Positions 41,101 to 48,591 of a stretch of 64,000 nt of DNA are shown here, piece by piece. Each line of letters starts with the position of its first letter. Positions within the stretch are counted from its first letter, which is position 1. The DNA is from Actinomadura nitritigenes (lineage in GTDB: Bacteria; Actinomycetota; Actinomycetes; Streptosporangiales; Streptosporangiaceae): the NCBI RefSeq assembly GCF_017573545.1, contig NZ_JAGEOK010000040.1, positions 1-64,000 of the forward strand. The letters are read 5' to 3'. The position numbers were made by a program, and so were the translations under genes. The notes under the pieces were generated by a model. That model was not told where the DNA came from, searched no databases, and worked only from the letters and a program-made list of their open reading frames with translations.

Positions 41101-41422
41101 GGCCGACTCCGGACGGACATGGCGGCCGCTGGCCTCGCCCGGCGGCGGGACGAACGCGACGGTGACGGCCCTCACGTCCACCCCGAAGGGCTTCGCCGCG
41201 GCCGGCACGACGGGCGAGCCGGGCGCGACGGACGTGGTGTCCTGGACGTCGTCCGACGGTTCGTCGTGGAAGGTGTCGACCCCCACCGGCACGGGGCTGT
41301 CAGGCGAGGGCGACCAGCGGATCACCGGCTTGAGCGTGATCGGGAACTCGCTTCTGGGGGTCGGCGGCACCGTCGGCCAGAGCGGTGAGCAGCCGGTGCT
41401 GTGGAGCCGCCCCGTTCCGTAG
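38126..41422 (+). CDS. Single-TM protein with extracellular BNR/Asp-box propeller
   Basis: 1,098 residues; GTG at 38126 with GGGAG upstream. The cytosolic half (1-335) is Pro-rich, with four copies of the peptide (A/E)PFP(W/Y)AQ(E/D)(I/V)P and threonine sites in acidic context (DRTISD, DQTILD) suited to Ser/Thr kinase and FHA signalling. A transmembrane helix follows at about 338-362. The outer domain of about 700 residues holds at least ten Asp-box motifs of the S-x-D-G-x-x-W type, indicating one or two beta-propellers like those of sialidases, without visible catalytic residues. A wall-glycan sensor or binding protein is my inference. Confidence 0.87.
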   Translation: MTSTGKQDGDHGPGQGGVERPDAGRPEQAPPPPQWLGEQGPSGATPLLPEPAEQPPPFGEPLPEPEDNESDRTISDIDISGMMRTQVFPAGNQGGNQGGGEGGEPGAPPPLPPFPGAPGAAPAGPAAPTGPASGGPAPGGPIGDQTILDASAWLGNTGRDDDEDDDADVTRVERPAASQQPPVQPPAPPTLPPFAQQPPVPQPPAPFPYAQDVPAPPPASAPEPFPWAQEIPGGPQAALPTAPQATPQPAPPLPGPPQPGPAQPAHEPFPWAQEIPDSKPVLGGPEPFPYAQEIPGVPSPAFQQPPNSVQPVAPPPVIDEPWRKPAGGGKKPRRSLKKPLLIGTAVVAAAALVGGGIVLVPRLGGSKDDGGSGGGAKLAGALFPVNRPAQTDGRDQQITGVDSAGSTVVAVGGESDPESARGLFLVSADGGRTFKSATLKGTDGAVPAPGDVPSAVGGSSHGWVAVGTRTGGGGVVWTSTDGRTWTRQPDPVGDVFGRHSRVQRIVGTDSGFLAIGERSQKGDFSDAVPVVWLSGDGRRWEVRGGAQIGLQVENGTFSLVEAAAGGKVILLEALITPKGGRQGPYRKVWRSEDGGRTWAVSDVPVPKGSRGLEIGGGPAGFLAMREVTASGAPAGQAFVSKDGASWTKAGTLSPSGYRRTSQVLGDERGYAAVVVRGRDVLVSRSADGRSWQDAGTSESKAGRKLEGAALAGDQTVVVGSEPGGGDTDPLLSVWDAHGAAIPVDPSKVAGALRPDHTVQDVRAAGGLAVAVGSASGDAAVWSSKDGASWQEAQGLGAAFTRPGPQRLLDVTDGKAGWLAVGYDQASPRRPLVVTSADGAAWRAADTAAPFAASRNGVPVTAAAASGPAGYVVVGTEGPSAATWFSADLKTWERGKSAAPNALEGKAGAGHWMLDVANGPSGYIAVGGGRDGNGNHPNVWTSPDGKQWTLQQLKLPGGVKEGHLTRVAVKGTTVVATGIAATEQGLSWLGYVSADSGRTWRPLASPGGGTNATVTALTSTPKGFAAAGTTGEPGATDVVSWTSSDGSSWKVSTPTGTGLSGEGDQRITGLSVIGNSLLGVGGTVGQSGEQPVLWSRPVP

Positions 41423-41432
41423 GAAGGCCGCT

Positions 41433-41462
41433 GCAGGCCCCGAGCCGGCGGCCGGGGCCTGC
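41433..41462. terminator. Bidirectional terminator hairpin
   Basis: Perfect 10-bp arms GCAGGCCCCG (41433-41442) and CGGGGCCTGC (41453-41462) around a ten-base loop, with further partial pairing outside. It stands between the convergent propeller-protein and glycosyltransferase genes, as expected for a shared terminator. No T-tract. Confidence 0.6.
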
Positions 41463-41498
41463 GGCCGCTCGGTCCGGCGCGCCTTCCCGACCGGGACG

Positions 41499-42593
41499 TC
41501 AGCCTTCCCAGGGGTCGGCGGGTGTCGGGTCCTGTGCCCCGTACGCGGGCCAGATGTCGTATCCGGTCTGCACGTCGTCGTCGGGCCGGGCGTGCCGCGG
41601 CCGGTAGGCCCGTCCGTCGGGGACGGTCATCGTCGGGTCCGCGGAGGACGCGACCGGGTCCCGGAGGGTGACGGTCGGCTCGGGGAGGTCCATGGTGGGC
41701 AGCCTGGCCGCCGCGTTCGCCGCGGCCAGCTGTGCCGCCTCGGCGGCTTTCGCCGCGTTGCGGCGGGCGCCGTACGGGGCGACGAGCAGCCGGTAGAAGG
41801 GGCGCCGGATCACGGTGGGCACGAGGCGGTAGCCGCCCCGGACGACGACGTTGCGCACGTACTGGCGCCGGGAGATGAACCCCTCGGTGAGCATCTCGCG
41901 TTGCAGGCGCAGTTCCGAGCGGAGCAGCGCCCGGCCGCCGCGGCGGTCGTAGGCGCCGTCGCCGACGCGGTAGTAGACGAGCGGTTCGGCGACGTTCACC
42001 AGCCGGGCGCCGGCGGCGATCATCCGGACGAACAGCCAGTAGTCCTCCATCAGCGGCAGGTCGCCGTAGCCGCCGGCGGCGATGACGGCGCTGCGCCGGT
42101 AGACGACCGTCGGATGGTTGAACGGGTCGTGCAGCCGCGAGTAGCGGACGATGTCGGTGGGGTCGCTCGGCGGGATGCGGCGGCCGACGACGTCGCCGGT
42201 GTCCCGGCCGAACTCCAGCAGCCCGGCACCGACCAGCTCGGCGCCCGCCCGCACCAGCGGGACCTGCAGCTCGAAGCGGTGCGGCATCGCGATGTCGTCG
42301 GCGTCCATCCGGGCGACGATGTCGTGCCGGGCGGCCTGCAGCCCCGCGTCCAGTGCGGGCCCGAGCCCGCGGTTGACCTCCAGCGGCACGAAGGTCACCT
42401 CGACCGGGCTGGCCGCCACGAGCTCCTTCAGCGCCACCGCGAGCTCCGGCGGGACCGGCCCGTCCTGGACCAGCACCACCTGGTCGGGGCGGAGCGTCTG
42501 GTCGTCGACGGCGCTGTGGAAGGCGTCCCGGACGTACTCTTCCCGGTCACCGCCGTAGACGGTCATCAGCAAGGTGAAGGGTTCGGGCTGCAT
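41499..42593 (-). CDS. Family 2 glycosyltransferase
   Basis: 364 residues; ATG at 42593. GT-A core: LLMTVYGGD, VLVQDGP, ARMDADDIAMPHRF (DxD metal motif near residues 95-97), PLMEDYWLFVR with the catalytic-type ED near residue 178, and a helical C-terminal region. The last 75 residues are Ala-rich then polar with Thr motifs (PTMDLP, PTVTLR, PTMTVP), unusual for the family and resembling phospho-Thr/FHA ligand sites. No transmembrane helices, so cytosolic. Downstream of an LCP gene on the same strand, suggesting a part in polymer assembly. Donor sugar unknown. Confidence 0.88.
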   Translation of the reverse strand: MQPEPFTLLMTVYGGDREEYVRDAFHSAVDDQTLRPDQVVLVQDGPVPPELAVALKELVAASPVEVTFVPLEVNRGLGPALDAGLQAARHDIVARMDADDIAMPHRFELQVPLVRAGAELVGAGLLEFGRDTGDVVGRRIPPSDPTDIVRYSRLHDPFNHPTVVYRRSAVIAAGGYGDLPLMEDYWLFVRMIAAGARLVNVAEPLVYYRVGDGAYDRRGGRALLRSELRLQREMLTEGFISRRQYVRNVVVRGGYRLVPTVIRRPFYRLLVAPYGARRNAAKAAEAAQLAAANAAARLPTMDLPEPTVTLRDPVASSADPTMTVPDGRAYRPRHARPDDDVQTGYDIWPAYGAQDPTPADPWEG

Positions 42594-42898
42594 CGGTCCG
42601 TTTCCGGGTGGGGCCGTGACGGCCGTTCGGAGCGCGAGCCGCGGAGGGGGCGTGGCTCGGGAGGGGGCTCCTCGTGGGGTGGTCGGGCGGGCGGGGACAG
42701 GGGTCGGTCGGGACGGGGCGGGGGCGGGACGGGGGGCGGGGCGGGGTCGGGGGCGGAGGGCGGGCGCGAACGCCGTCGTTCATGTGACGCTTTGGTGGGG
42801 TTGATGGTTGCGCGCCGCCAAGATACCGGTGTGGTGGAACCGCTGACGATGGAACGTGCCCGGTACGGTCCGGCGGTGCCCGATTCGGCGTGTCCGGT
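42594..42898. other. Intergenic region with dense G-tracts
   Basis: 305 bp between the LCP gene and the glycosyltransferase, both on the minus strand. Plus-strand positions 42645-42764 contain more than ten runs of three or more G separated by one to a few bases, a strong G-quadruplex candidate; the mRNA-sense strand is C-rich. The tract is in the leader region of the glycosyltransferase. No gene or clear promoter is visible in the remainder (42780-42898). Confidence 0.7.
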
Positions 42899-44341
42899 TC
42901 AGGTCTGCGCGCATACGTCGCGGTCGGCGCGGATCTCGCCGGCGACCTTCGGCACCGCCGGGCCGCCGCCGCTGAGCTTCGCGCCGTCCTTGCCGATGAT
43001 GAGGTAGACGTAGCCGGGCTTGGCCTTGGCCCACGCCTCGGGCGGGTGGCCGGGGACCGCGATCGCGGCCCGCGCCGCCTGCCGCTCGGCGCCCGCGCCG
43101 TAGAGGATCCGGGTCCTGGCCGACGACTTGACGGTGCCGACCTTGACGACCTTGAAGCCGCGCTCGGTGAGCTGGTCGGCGGTGCGCTGGGCGAGGCCGT
43201 GCTCGCTCGTGCCGTTGAAGACGCCGATCCTGACCTGGGCGGGCGGGACGGGCTGCACCTTCTGCTGCGCGGGCACCGGGGTCGGGGCGGGCTCGGGCGG
43301 GGTGTTGTCCTCGCGGATGGCCTGGAAGAGCGGCTCGGCGAGCGCCTGGTTGAACTGGACGCGGTTCTTGTCCTTCGGGTACGCCATCGTCGGCACGGTG
43401 ACGAACCGGACCTTGCCGGCGCTCATCCCCTTCAGGCCGCTCGCCAGCTTCTCCATCACCGACAGCGTCAGCTGGTCGTCGGCCTTGATCGACTTGGTGG
43501 TGGCGGAGAGGAAGGAGTAGGTGCGGCCCGGGTCGGTGAGCATCCCCTTGTCGGTGGCCTTCTTGACCACCGAGGCCATGAACGCCTGCTGCCGCTTGAT
43601 CCGGTCGAGGTCGGAGCCGTCGCCGAGGACGTAGCGGGTGCGCACGTAGCCGAGCGCCTCGGCGCCGTGCACGACCTGCTTGCCCGCCTTGAGGTGCAGC
43701 TCGGCCTTCGGGTCGTTGATGGGCTTCGGGACGCAGATCTCGACGCCGCCGAGGGCGTCCACGACCTGCTTGAAGCCGGCGAAGTCCACCTCGACGAAGT
43801 GGTCGATGTGGATCTTGGTGAGCGACTCGATGGTGCGCCAGGTGCAGGAGGGGCCGGCGTTGGAGAACGCGGCGTTGATCATGCCGAACTGGGCCGGGAC
43901 GGTGGTGCCGTTCGACTTCTTGCAGCTCGGCATCTGGACCATCGAGTCGCGGGGGAAGCTGATGCCGATCGCGCCGGCGCCGCCGGGCGAGATGTGCAGC
44001 AGGATCGTGGTGTCGGACCGCTCGCCCTGCTCGGTGCCGTACTGCGCGTTGGCGCCCTGCCGGCTGTCGGACCCCATCAGCAGGATGTTGATGGAGTCGT
44101 TGAGCTTGGCGGGCCGGTGCGCGCCGAGCTTGTCCCTGACGTTCTCGCGGTGGATCTGGCCGTCCAGCCGCCGCCAGAACCCGTACGCGGTGAGGCTGCC
44201 GCCGACGAGCACCACCGACATGGCGATCGACACCCAGCCGAGCAAGCGCCAGAGGCGCCCGCGCTGCACCGGCGATTCCGGCGGCGATGGGGCGCTGTAG
44301 TACACCGGCGGCGGTGAGGCGGCTCGCTGCATCCGTAACAT
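42899..44341 (-). CDS. LytR-CpsA-Psr (LCP) family ligase with LytR_C domain
   Basis: 480 residues from ATG 44341 (ATG 44332 is possible); no Shine-Dalgarno, so perhaps leaderless. Short cytosolic Pro/Tyr-containing N-terminus, one transmembrane helix near 33-55, then the LCP domain: NILLMGSDSR, RSDTTILLHIS, SFPRDSMVQMP, DALGGVEICV and YVRTRYVLGDGSDLDRIKRQQ with the conserved Arg and Asp residues that bind polyprenyl pyrophosphate. A C-terminal LytR_C domain (VRIGVFNGTSEHGLA) follows. LCP enzymes transfer undecaprenyl-linked glycopolymers to peptidoglycan outside the membrane; here the galactofuran-type polymer encoded upstream is a candidate substrate. Confidence 0.94.
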   Translation of the reverse strand: MLRMQRAASPPPVYYSAPSPPESPVQRGRLWRLLGWVSIAMSVVLVGGSLTAYGFWRRLDGQIHRENVRDKLGAHRPAKLNDSINILLMGSDSRQGANAQYGTEQGERSDTTILLHISPGGAGAIGISFPRDSMVQMPSCKKSNGTTVPAQFGMINAAFSNAGPSCTWRTIESLTKIHIDHFVEVDFAGFKQVVDALGGVEICVPKPINDPKAELHLKAGKQVVHGAEALGYVRTRYVLGDGSDLDRIKRQQAFMASVVKKATDKGMLTDPGRTYSFLSATTKSIKADDQLTLSVMEKLASGLKGMSAGKVRFVTVPTMAYPKDKNRVQFNQALAEPLFQAIREDNTPPEPAPTPVPAQQKVQPVPPAQVRIGVFNGTSEHGLAQRTADQLTERGFKVVKVGTVKSSARTRILYGAGAERQAARAAIAVPGHPPEAWAKAKPGYVYLIIGKDGAKLSGGGPAVPKVAGEIRADRDVCAQT

Positions 44342-44464
44342 TTCAGCACAGATTGGACACCGGTCACCCCCGTCACGGAAAACTCGGCCGGGACGGGCCG
44401 TCCGGGCCTCCCGCGCGGGCGGGCCGGACCGCCCGGAGCGCGGCGGCGAGGTGACTAGACTCCG

Positions 44465-45412
44465 GTGAGGATGAGCATCGTAGACGCGCTGACCGACCAG
44501 GCCATGGTCGTGCTGCAGGACCGCCCGGTCGTCGCGCTGAGCGCCTGGCTGAACCGGGCCCTCGGCGAATGCGCCGCCTCCGGCCGCGCCCTGCAGCTGG
44601 TCACGCCGCTCGAGTCCCGCCTGTCGCTGCCGCTGCGCAGCGCCGCGTCCGGCGCCGAGCTGCAGTGGGTCGTCCGCGACGGCGACGGCTACTACGAGGG
44701 ACTCACCGGCCGCCCGCTGAAGTGGGGCGGCGCGATGTTCGTGCCGGTCCCGGAGGCCCGCGACTACGCGGCCGGGTTCACCACCCGCCCCACCGCCCCG
44801 ATCGGCTCGCAGCTCACCCTCGTCTACCGGATCCGGCACGGCGCCGACGGGCACCTCGGCGGCCCGGTCGAGCGGCTGCTGCAGCTCACCACCGGCAAGC
44901 TCCCGGCCGGGCTCGGCCCCGCCGAGCCGCTGGAGCACCCGTGGCGGCCCGACCGGCTCACCGAGTACGCCCGCGGCCGGTCCACCTCCCGGCTGCTCGT
45001 CGCCGGGGACGGCCCGCGCCCCGCCCAGGCGATCTGCGACTTCACCGCGACCGAGGGCGGCGGCGTCGCCGAGGTCAGCACCGTCACCGTCGGCTACGGC
45101 CCGGACGACCCGCCGCCGCTGCAGCACCTCGGGTCGCTGGTCGGGGCGCTCGCCGCCGACCAGCCCGTCGCGTCGCTGTTCGTGCAGCTCACCCCCGGCC
45201 GCGCCGACCTCACCACCGAGCCGCGCTGGACGGGCGCGCCCGCGCCGGTCGCGCTGGCCGTGGCGGGCACCGTCGGCGGGCCGAACGGCATCCCCGGGCA
45301 GCAGGTCGGGCCGCCGCGCCAGCCGCTGACGATGTTCCCGCTGGGCGACGGCCGCTCCCAGGACGGCTGGCAGCGCCACAGCCTCCTGATGCAGCACCTC
45401 CAGTCCGCCTGA
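44465..45412 (+). CDS. DUF6177 family protein, type VII secretion associated
   Basis: 315 residues (GTG 44465) or 313 (ATG 44471). TAGACT at 44456-44461 is a -10-like box placed nine bases before the ATG, so a leaderless mRNA from the ATG is likely. Conserved features of the family are visible: VVALSAWLNRAL, LQLVTPLESRLSLPL, WVVRDGDGYYEGL. The protein has no membrane segment or signal, so it acts in the cytosol. DUF6177 genes recur beside ESX-type loci in actinomycetes; function unknown, perhaps in substrate handling. It opens the type VII region of this window. Confidence 0.75.
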   Translation: MRMSIVDALTDQAMVVLQDRPVVALSAWLNRALGECAASGRALQLVTPLESRLSLPLRSAASGAELQWVVRDGDGYYEGLTGRPLKWGGAMFVPVPEARDYAAGFTTRPTAPIGSQLTLVYRIRHGADGHLGGPVERLLQLTTGKLPAGLGPAEPLEHPWRPDRLTEYARGRSTSRLLVAGDGPRPAQAICDFTATEGGGVAEVSTVTVGYGPDDPPPLQHLGSLVGALAADQPVASLFVQLTPGRADLTTEPRWTGAPAPVALAVAGTVGGPNGIPGQQVGPPRQPLTMFPLGDGRSQDGWQRHSLLMQHLQSA

Positions 45413-45558
45413 CCCCTCCGCTCGTCGCCGGCGGTGACATTCGTCCTGCCCAAACGTGGACGGACGGCTCTGCCGGGCCCGCCCCGGACCCCGCGAAGCT
45501 GGGACCGCCACCGCCGGGTCGCAAGCCCCCCGGGGAGAAAAGGCGAGAAGGGAAGGCC

Positions 45559-46557
45559 ATGCGAGCCCGAGGCATCAACTACGACACCGGCTTCTTCCCC
45601 GGCGGGAGGGACAGCCGCCCCGGCTTCGACCGGGCGGACGTCCGGCGCGACATGCGCGCCATCGCCGCCGACCTGCACTGCACCGCCGTCCGGGTCAGCG
45701 GCGGCGACCCGGATCGGCTCGGCGCCGCCGCCGAGGAGGCCGCGGCCGCCGGCCTGGAGGTCTGGTTCGCGCCGTTCCCCTGCGAGCTGCCGCCGGACGA
45801 GATGGCCGCGCTGTTCGCCGAGTGCGCCGGGCGGGCCGAGGCGGTCCGGCGCGGCGGCGCGGAGGTCGTCCTGGTGACGGGCTGCGAGGTCAGCCTGTTC
45901 GCGCGCGGGTTCGTCCCCGGCGACGACGTGTACGCCCGGATCCAGGCGGTCATGTCCGGCGACCCGGAGGTGTACGCCGCGATGGGCGACGTCCCGGGCC
46001 GGGTCAACGCGTTCTTCGCCGAGACGGTGGCGGCGGCCCGCGAGCGGTTCGGCGGCCGGGTCACCTACGCGTCCGGCCCCTGGGAGGAGCTGGACTGGGG
46101 GCCGTTCGACCTGGTGTCCGTCGACGGCTACCGGTCCGCCGAGAACGCGGCGCACTACCGCGAATGGCTGCGCGGCCACTTCCGGCACGGCAAGCCCGTC
46201 GCGGTCACCGAGTTCGGCTGCTGCACCTACGCGGGCGCCGGCGACCGGGGCGGCACCGGCTGGATGATCGTCGACCGGGGCGCCGAGCCGCCCCGGCTGT
46301 CCGGCGCCCCCGTCCGCGACGAGCAGGAGCAGGTCCGCTACATGCGCGAGCTGCTGGACGTCTTCGAGACCGAGGGCGTCGACGGCGCGTTCTGGTTCAC
46401 CTTCGCCGGATGGGGTCTCCCGCACGATCCCGACGACCCGGCCCGCGACCTCGACATGGCCTCCTACGGCGTCGTCGCGACGGCCCAGGACGGCACGTGG
46501 CGCCCTAAAGCGGCCTTCCACGCCCTGGCCGCCGCATATGGCGCACAGAGCCGATGA
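45559..46557 (+). CDS. TIM-barrel, glycosidase-like protein
   Basis: 332 residues; ATG at 45559 with AAGG upstream. The sequence MRARGINYDTGF at the start, VRVSGGDPDRL, TGCEVSLFARGF, VSVDGYR, VTEFGC and WFTFAGWG follow the strand order of a GH5/GH-A type barrel, with candidate acids Glu in CEVS (strand 4) and Glu in TEFG (strand 7). Relatives in Streptomyces are often named abortive infection protein, a label I cannot support from sequence. No signal peptide, so a cytosolic glycan or nucleoside substrate is possible. Same strand as its neighbours, but co-function with the ESX genes is not shown. Confidence 0.7.
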   Translation: MRARGINYDTGFFPGGRDSRPGFDRADVRRDMRAIAADLHCTAVRVSGGDPDRLGAAAEEAAAAGLEVWFAPFPCELPPDEMAALFAECAGRAEAVRRGGAEVVLVTGCEVSLFARGFVPGDDVYARIQAVMSGDPEVYAAMGDVPGRVNAFFAETVAAARERFGGRVTYASGPWEELDWGPFDLVSVDGYRSAENAAHYREWLRGHFRHGKPVAVTEFGCCTYAGAGDRGGTGWMIVDRGAEPPRLSGAPVRDEQEQVRYMRELLDVFETEGVDGAFWFTFAGWGLPHDPDDPARDLDMASYGVVATAQDGTWRPKAAFHALAAAYGAQSR

Positions 46558-46590
46558 TCCACCCGTAAGGGATGGGGTAGCGTCCCCCTC

Positions 46591-48018
46591 ATGGAACCGG
46601 ACGGCCAGCTCGGCGCGCTCGAGCGGGCCGTCGAGGGGACCCTCGCCGAGGGGGTGCTGGAGTTCGACGGCGACGAGGCCGTCCTGCGGATCGAGGGCTC
46701 GCTCGTCCTGACCACCGGCTGGTTCCTGTCCTGCGCCGCCGCCGGGATCGTGCTGCTGCTGTTCGGCGCCGTCCTGTCCCTCACCGGGCTGCGGGGCGCC
46801 GCGAACTGGGCGCTGGCGCCCGGCGCCGTGATGGTCGCGCTCGTGCTGGCCTTCCTGCTGGCACTGCGGTTCACCCCGCTGCCCGCCCTCTGGCCCGAGC
46901 TGGAGCTGCGCTTCACCGAGCAGGCGATGGTGCACCGGCGGACCCGCGTCCCGTTCGACGACCTGCGCCCCGAGCACCTGGTGTGGAAGAACGGCCGGTT
47001 CTTCCGCCGGCTGTACGTCCGGCACCCGTCGCTGCGCAAGCAGCTCGCCGGGTTCTTCGACAGCGAGGAGCGGCAGGCCGAGGAGTTCCAGCGCCGGCTC
47101 TGGGAGCTGATCTCCGCGCCGGACCTGCCCGGCGTCCTCACCCACGGCAGCGACCTCACCCCGGTGCAGCGCTGGATCATCGGCGCGGGCGCCCCGTACG
47201 GCGCGATCAACGGGTTCCGGCTGGACCGGCTCGGCGTCGCGCCCGGCGAGTCCGCCGCGGCCGCCGACCGGCGCACCGCGCAGGAGCTGCTGCGCGAACC
47301 GTGGGGCGCCTACGACCTGGAGCAGCTGCTCGCCGCGGTGAACTGGCTCGTCCAGGAGGGGCACCGCGCCGACTTCACCATGGACGCCGAGCTCGCCGCC
47401 CGCCCGCCCGAGGAGCGGGAGCGCTACGCCGCGCTGCTCAACGAGGTGGACGGCCTCATCGCCGCCGACCGGCTGGAGCCGCCGTTCGTCGAGCGGCTCA
47501 TCGAGCTGGTCCGGGTCCGGTACGGGGACGAGGGCGCCGTGTACGCCAAGCTCGTCCCGCCGCTGCTGCGCGACGAGGCCGGCGCGGACGCCGGCGAGGA
47601 GGGCGCGGAGCTGGCCCAGTTCCTGCACCGGCTGTTCAACGACCGCGGCCACGCCGCCGAGGAGCTGCACCGGCTGGAGGTGCTCGCCGACCCGGCCCTG
47701 CACGCCAACGTCGGCCGGTTCCTCATCTGGGACTACGCGCGCGCGTTGATGCTGTACCGGTGGGGTCACATGGTGGGCTGGCTCACCGAGGAGTACTGCT
47801 GGGAGCGGATGCTGCCGCTCGCCCTGGACGTCCAGCGCCGCTACACGTCCTGGCACGACATGGCGACCTGCTACCTCCAGGGACGGCTGCTGTGGTCGGG
47901 CGGCGGCGGCCGGGCGCAGGCGGAGTACGACCGGCTCGTCGAGCACCTCGCCGCGGAGCGGCGCAGCCCGTGGAACCTCGTGCCATGGGACCTCGACCTG
48001 ACCCGCGACTGGTCCTGA
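46591..48018 (+). CDS. Membrane protein with DUF1266 domain
   Basis: 475 residues; ATG at 46591 seven bases after TAGCGT, a -10-like box, so probably leaderless. Two N-terminal transmembrane helices (about 42-64 and 70-92), then a PH-like strand region and a C-terminal DUF1266 domain with the family signature WDYARALMLYRWGHMVGWL and SWHDMATCYLQGRLLW. The domain is predicted cytosolic. DUF1266 proteins occur singly in many bacteria and in toxin-type loci; biochemical role unknown. A strong hairpin follows the stop. Confidence 0.8.
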   Translation: MEPDGQLGALERAVEGTLAEGVLEFDGDEAVLRIEGSLVLTTGWFLSCAAAGIVLLLFGAVLSLTGLRGAANWALAPGAVMVALVLAFLLALRFTPLPALWPELELRFTEQAMVHRRTRVPFDDLRPEHLVWKNGRFFRRLYVRHPSLRKQLAGFFDSEERQAEEFQRRLWELISAPDLPGVLTHGSDLTPVQRWIIGAGAPYGAINGFRLDRLGVAPGESAAAADRRTAQELLREPWGAYDLEQLLAAVNWLVQEGHRADFTMDAELAARPPEERERYAALLNEVDGLIAADRLEPPFVERLIELVRVRYGDEGAVYAKLVPPLLRDEAGADAGEEGAELAQFLHRLFNDRGHAAEELHRLEVLADPALHANVGRFLIWDYARALMLYRWGHMVGWLTEEYCWERMLPLALDVQRRYTSWHDMATCYLQGRLLWSGGGGRAQAEYDRLVEHLAAERRSPWNLVPWDLDLTRDWS

Positions 48019-48051
48019 CCTGGGGCTCGGTCCAACCTGGGGCTGGTTCCA

Positions 48052-48081
48052 GCGCGGGGCCGGGTCCGACCCGGTCCGCGC
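48052..48081. terminator. Bidirectional terminator hairpin
   Basis: CCGGGT-CCG-ACCCGG core (48060-48074) extended by GGG/TCC and GCGC/GCGC pairing with one bulged base. It lies between the DUF1266 gene and the convergent 159-residue gene, and is preceded by two near-repeats of CTGGGGCTGGTTCCA type. Confidence 0.6.
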
Positions 48082-48111
48082 CGGGAGTCCGGGTGAGAGG
48101 GCGTGCGGCGG

Positions 48112-48591
48112 TCAGCCGCCGATGACCCCGCCCTGGTAGGCGGCGCCGTCCGCCGCGCCCTGCGCGCTCCCCGGCACCTCCGCCGCCGCGCCGCCGCCCT
48201 CGCCGGACGCCTTCCAGCTCCGCGCGGGCGCGTCGCTCTCCCCATCCGGGTACACCGTCCCGCCGAGCCAGTGCACCAGCGAGTCCGCGAACTTGCGGGC
48301 GACGCGCGGCGCGTCCGGCAGGTCCGCGACCGCGCGGATGTCCACCCACCAGACCGGCGCGACGACCCGGGCCGCGAACTCCGCGCCCAGCAGCCGCCCG
48401 ATCTCGCCCTGCACCGACACCTGCACCGCGTCCTCGATCGCGACGAGCAGCCGGCCGTCCGCGTCGTACAGCAGGGTCGGCTCCGGCTCGCCGCCGCGCA
48501 GCTCCAGCGGCTCGCCCATCGCGATCATGCCGTCGGCGACGGCGTGCACGTCCGGGCGGCGGCGCACCAGCGCGACCAGGTCACTGCTCAT
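48112..48591 (-). CDS. Conserved hypothetical beside EspI-like ATPase
   Basis: 159 residues; ATG at 48591 overlaps the ATPase stop (ATGA). An alpha/beta fold of about 120 residues (LYDADGRLLVAIEDAVQVSV, VWWVDIRAV, KFADSLVHWLGG) is followed by a Gly/Ala/acidic tail of 40 residues. No signal peptide or membrane segment. The tight coupling with a MinD-like ESX accessory protein suggests a cytosolic partner or regulator of it. Family not recognised. Confidence 0.75.
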   Translation of the reverse strand: MSSDLVALVRRRPDVHAVADGMIAMGEPLELRGGEPEPTLLYDADGRLLVAIEDAVQVSVQGEIGRLLGAEFAARVVAPVWWVDIRAVADLPDAPRVARKFADSLVHWLGGTVYPDGESDAPARSWKASGEGGGAAAEVPGSAQGAADGAAYQGGVIGG

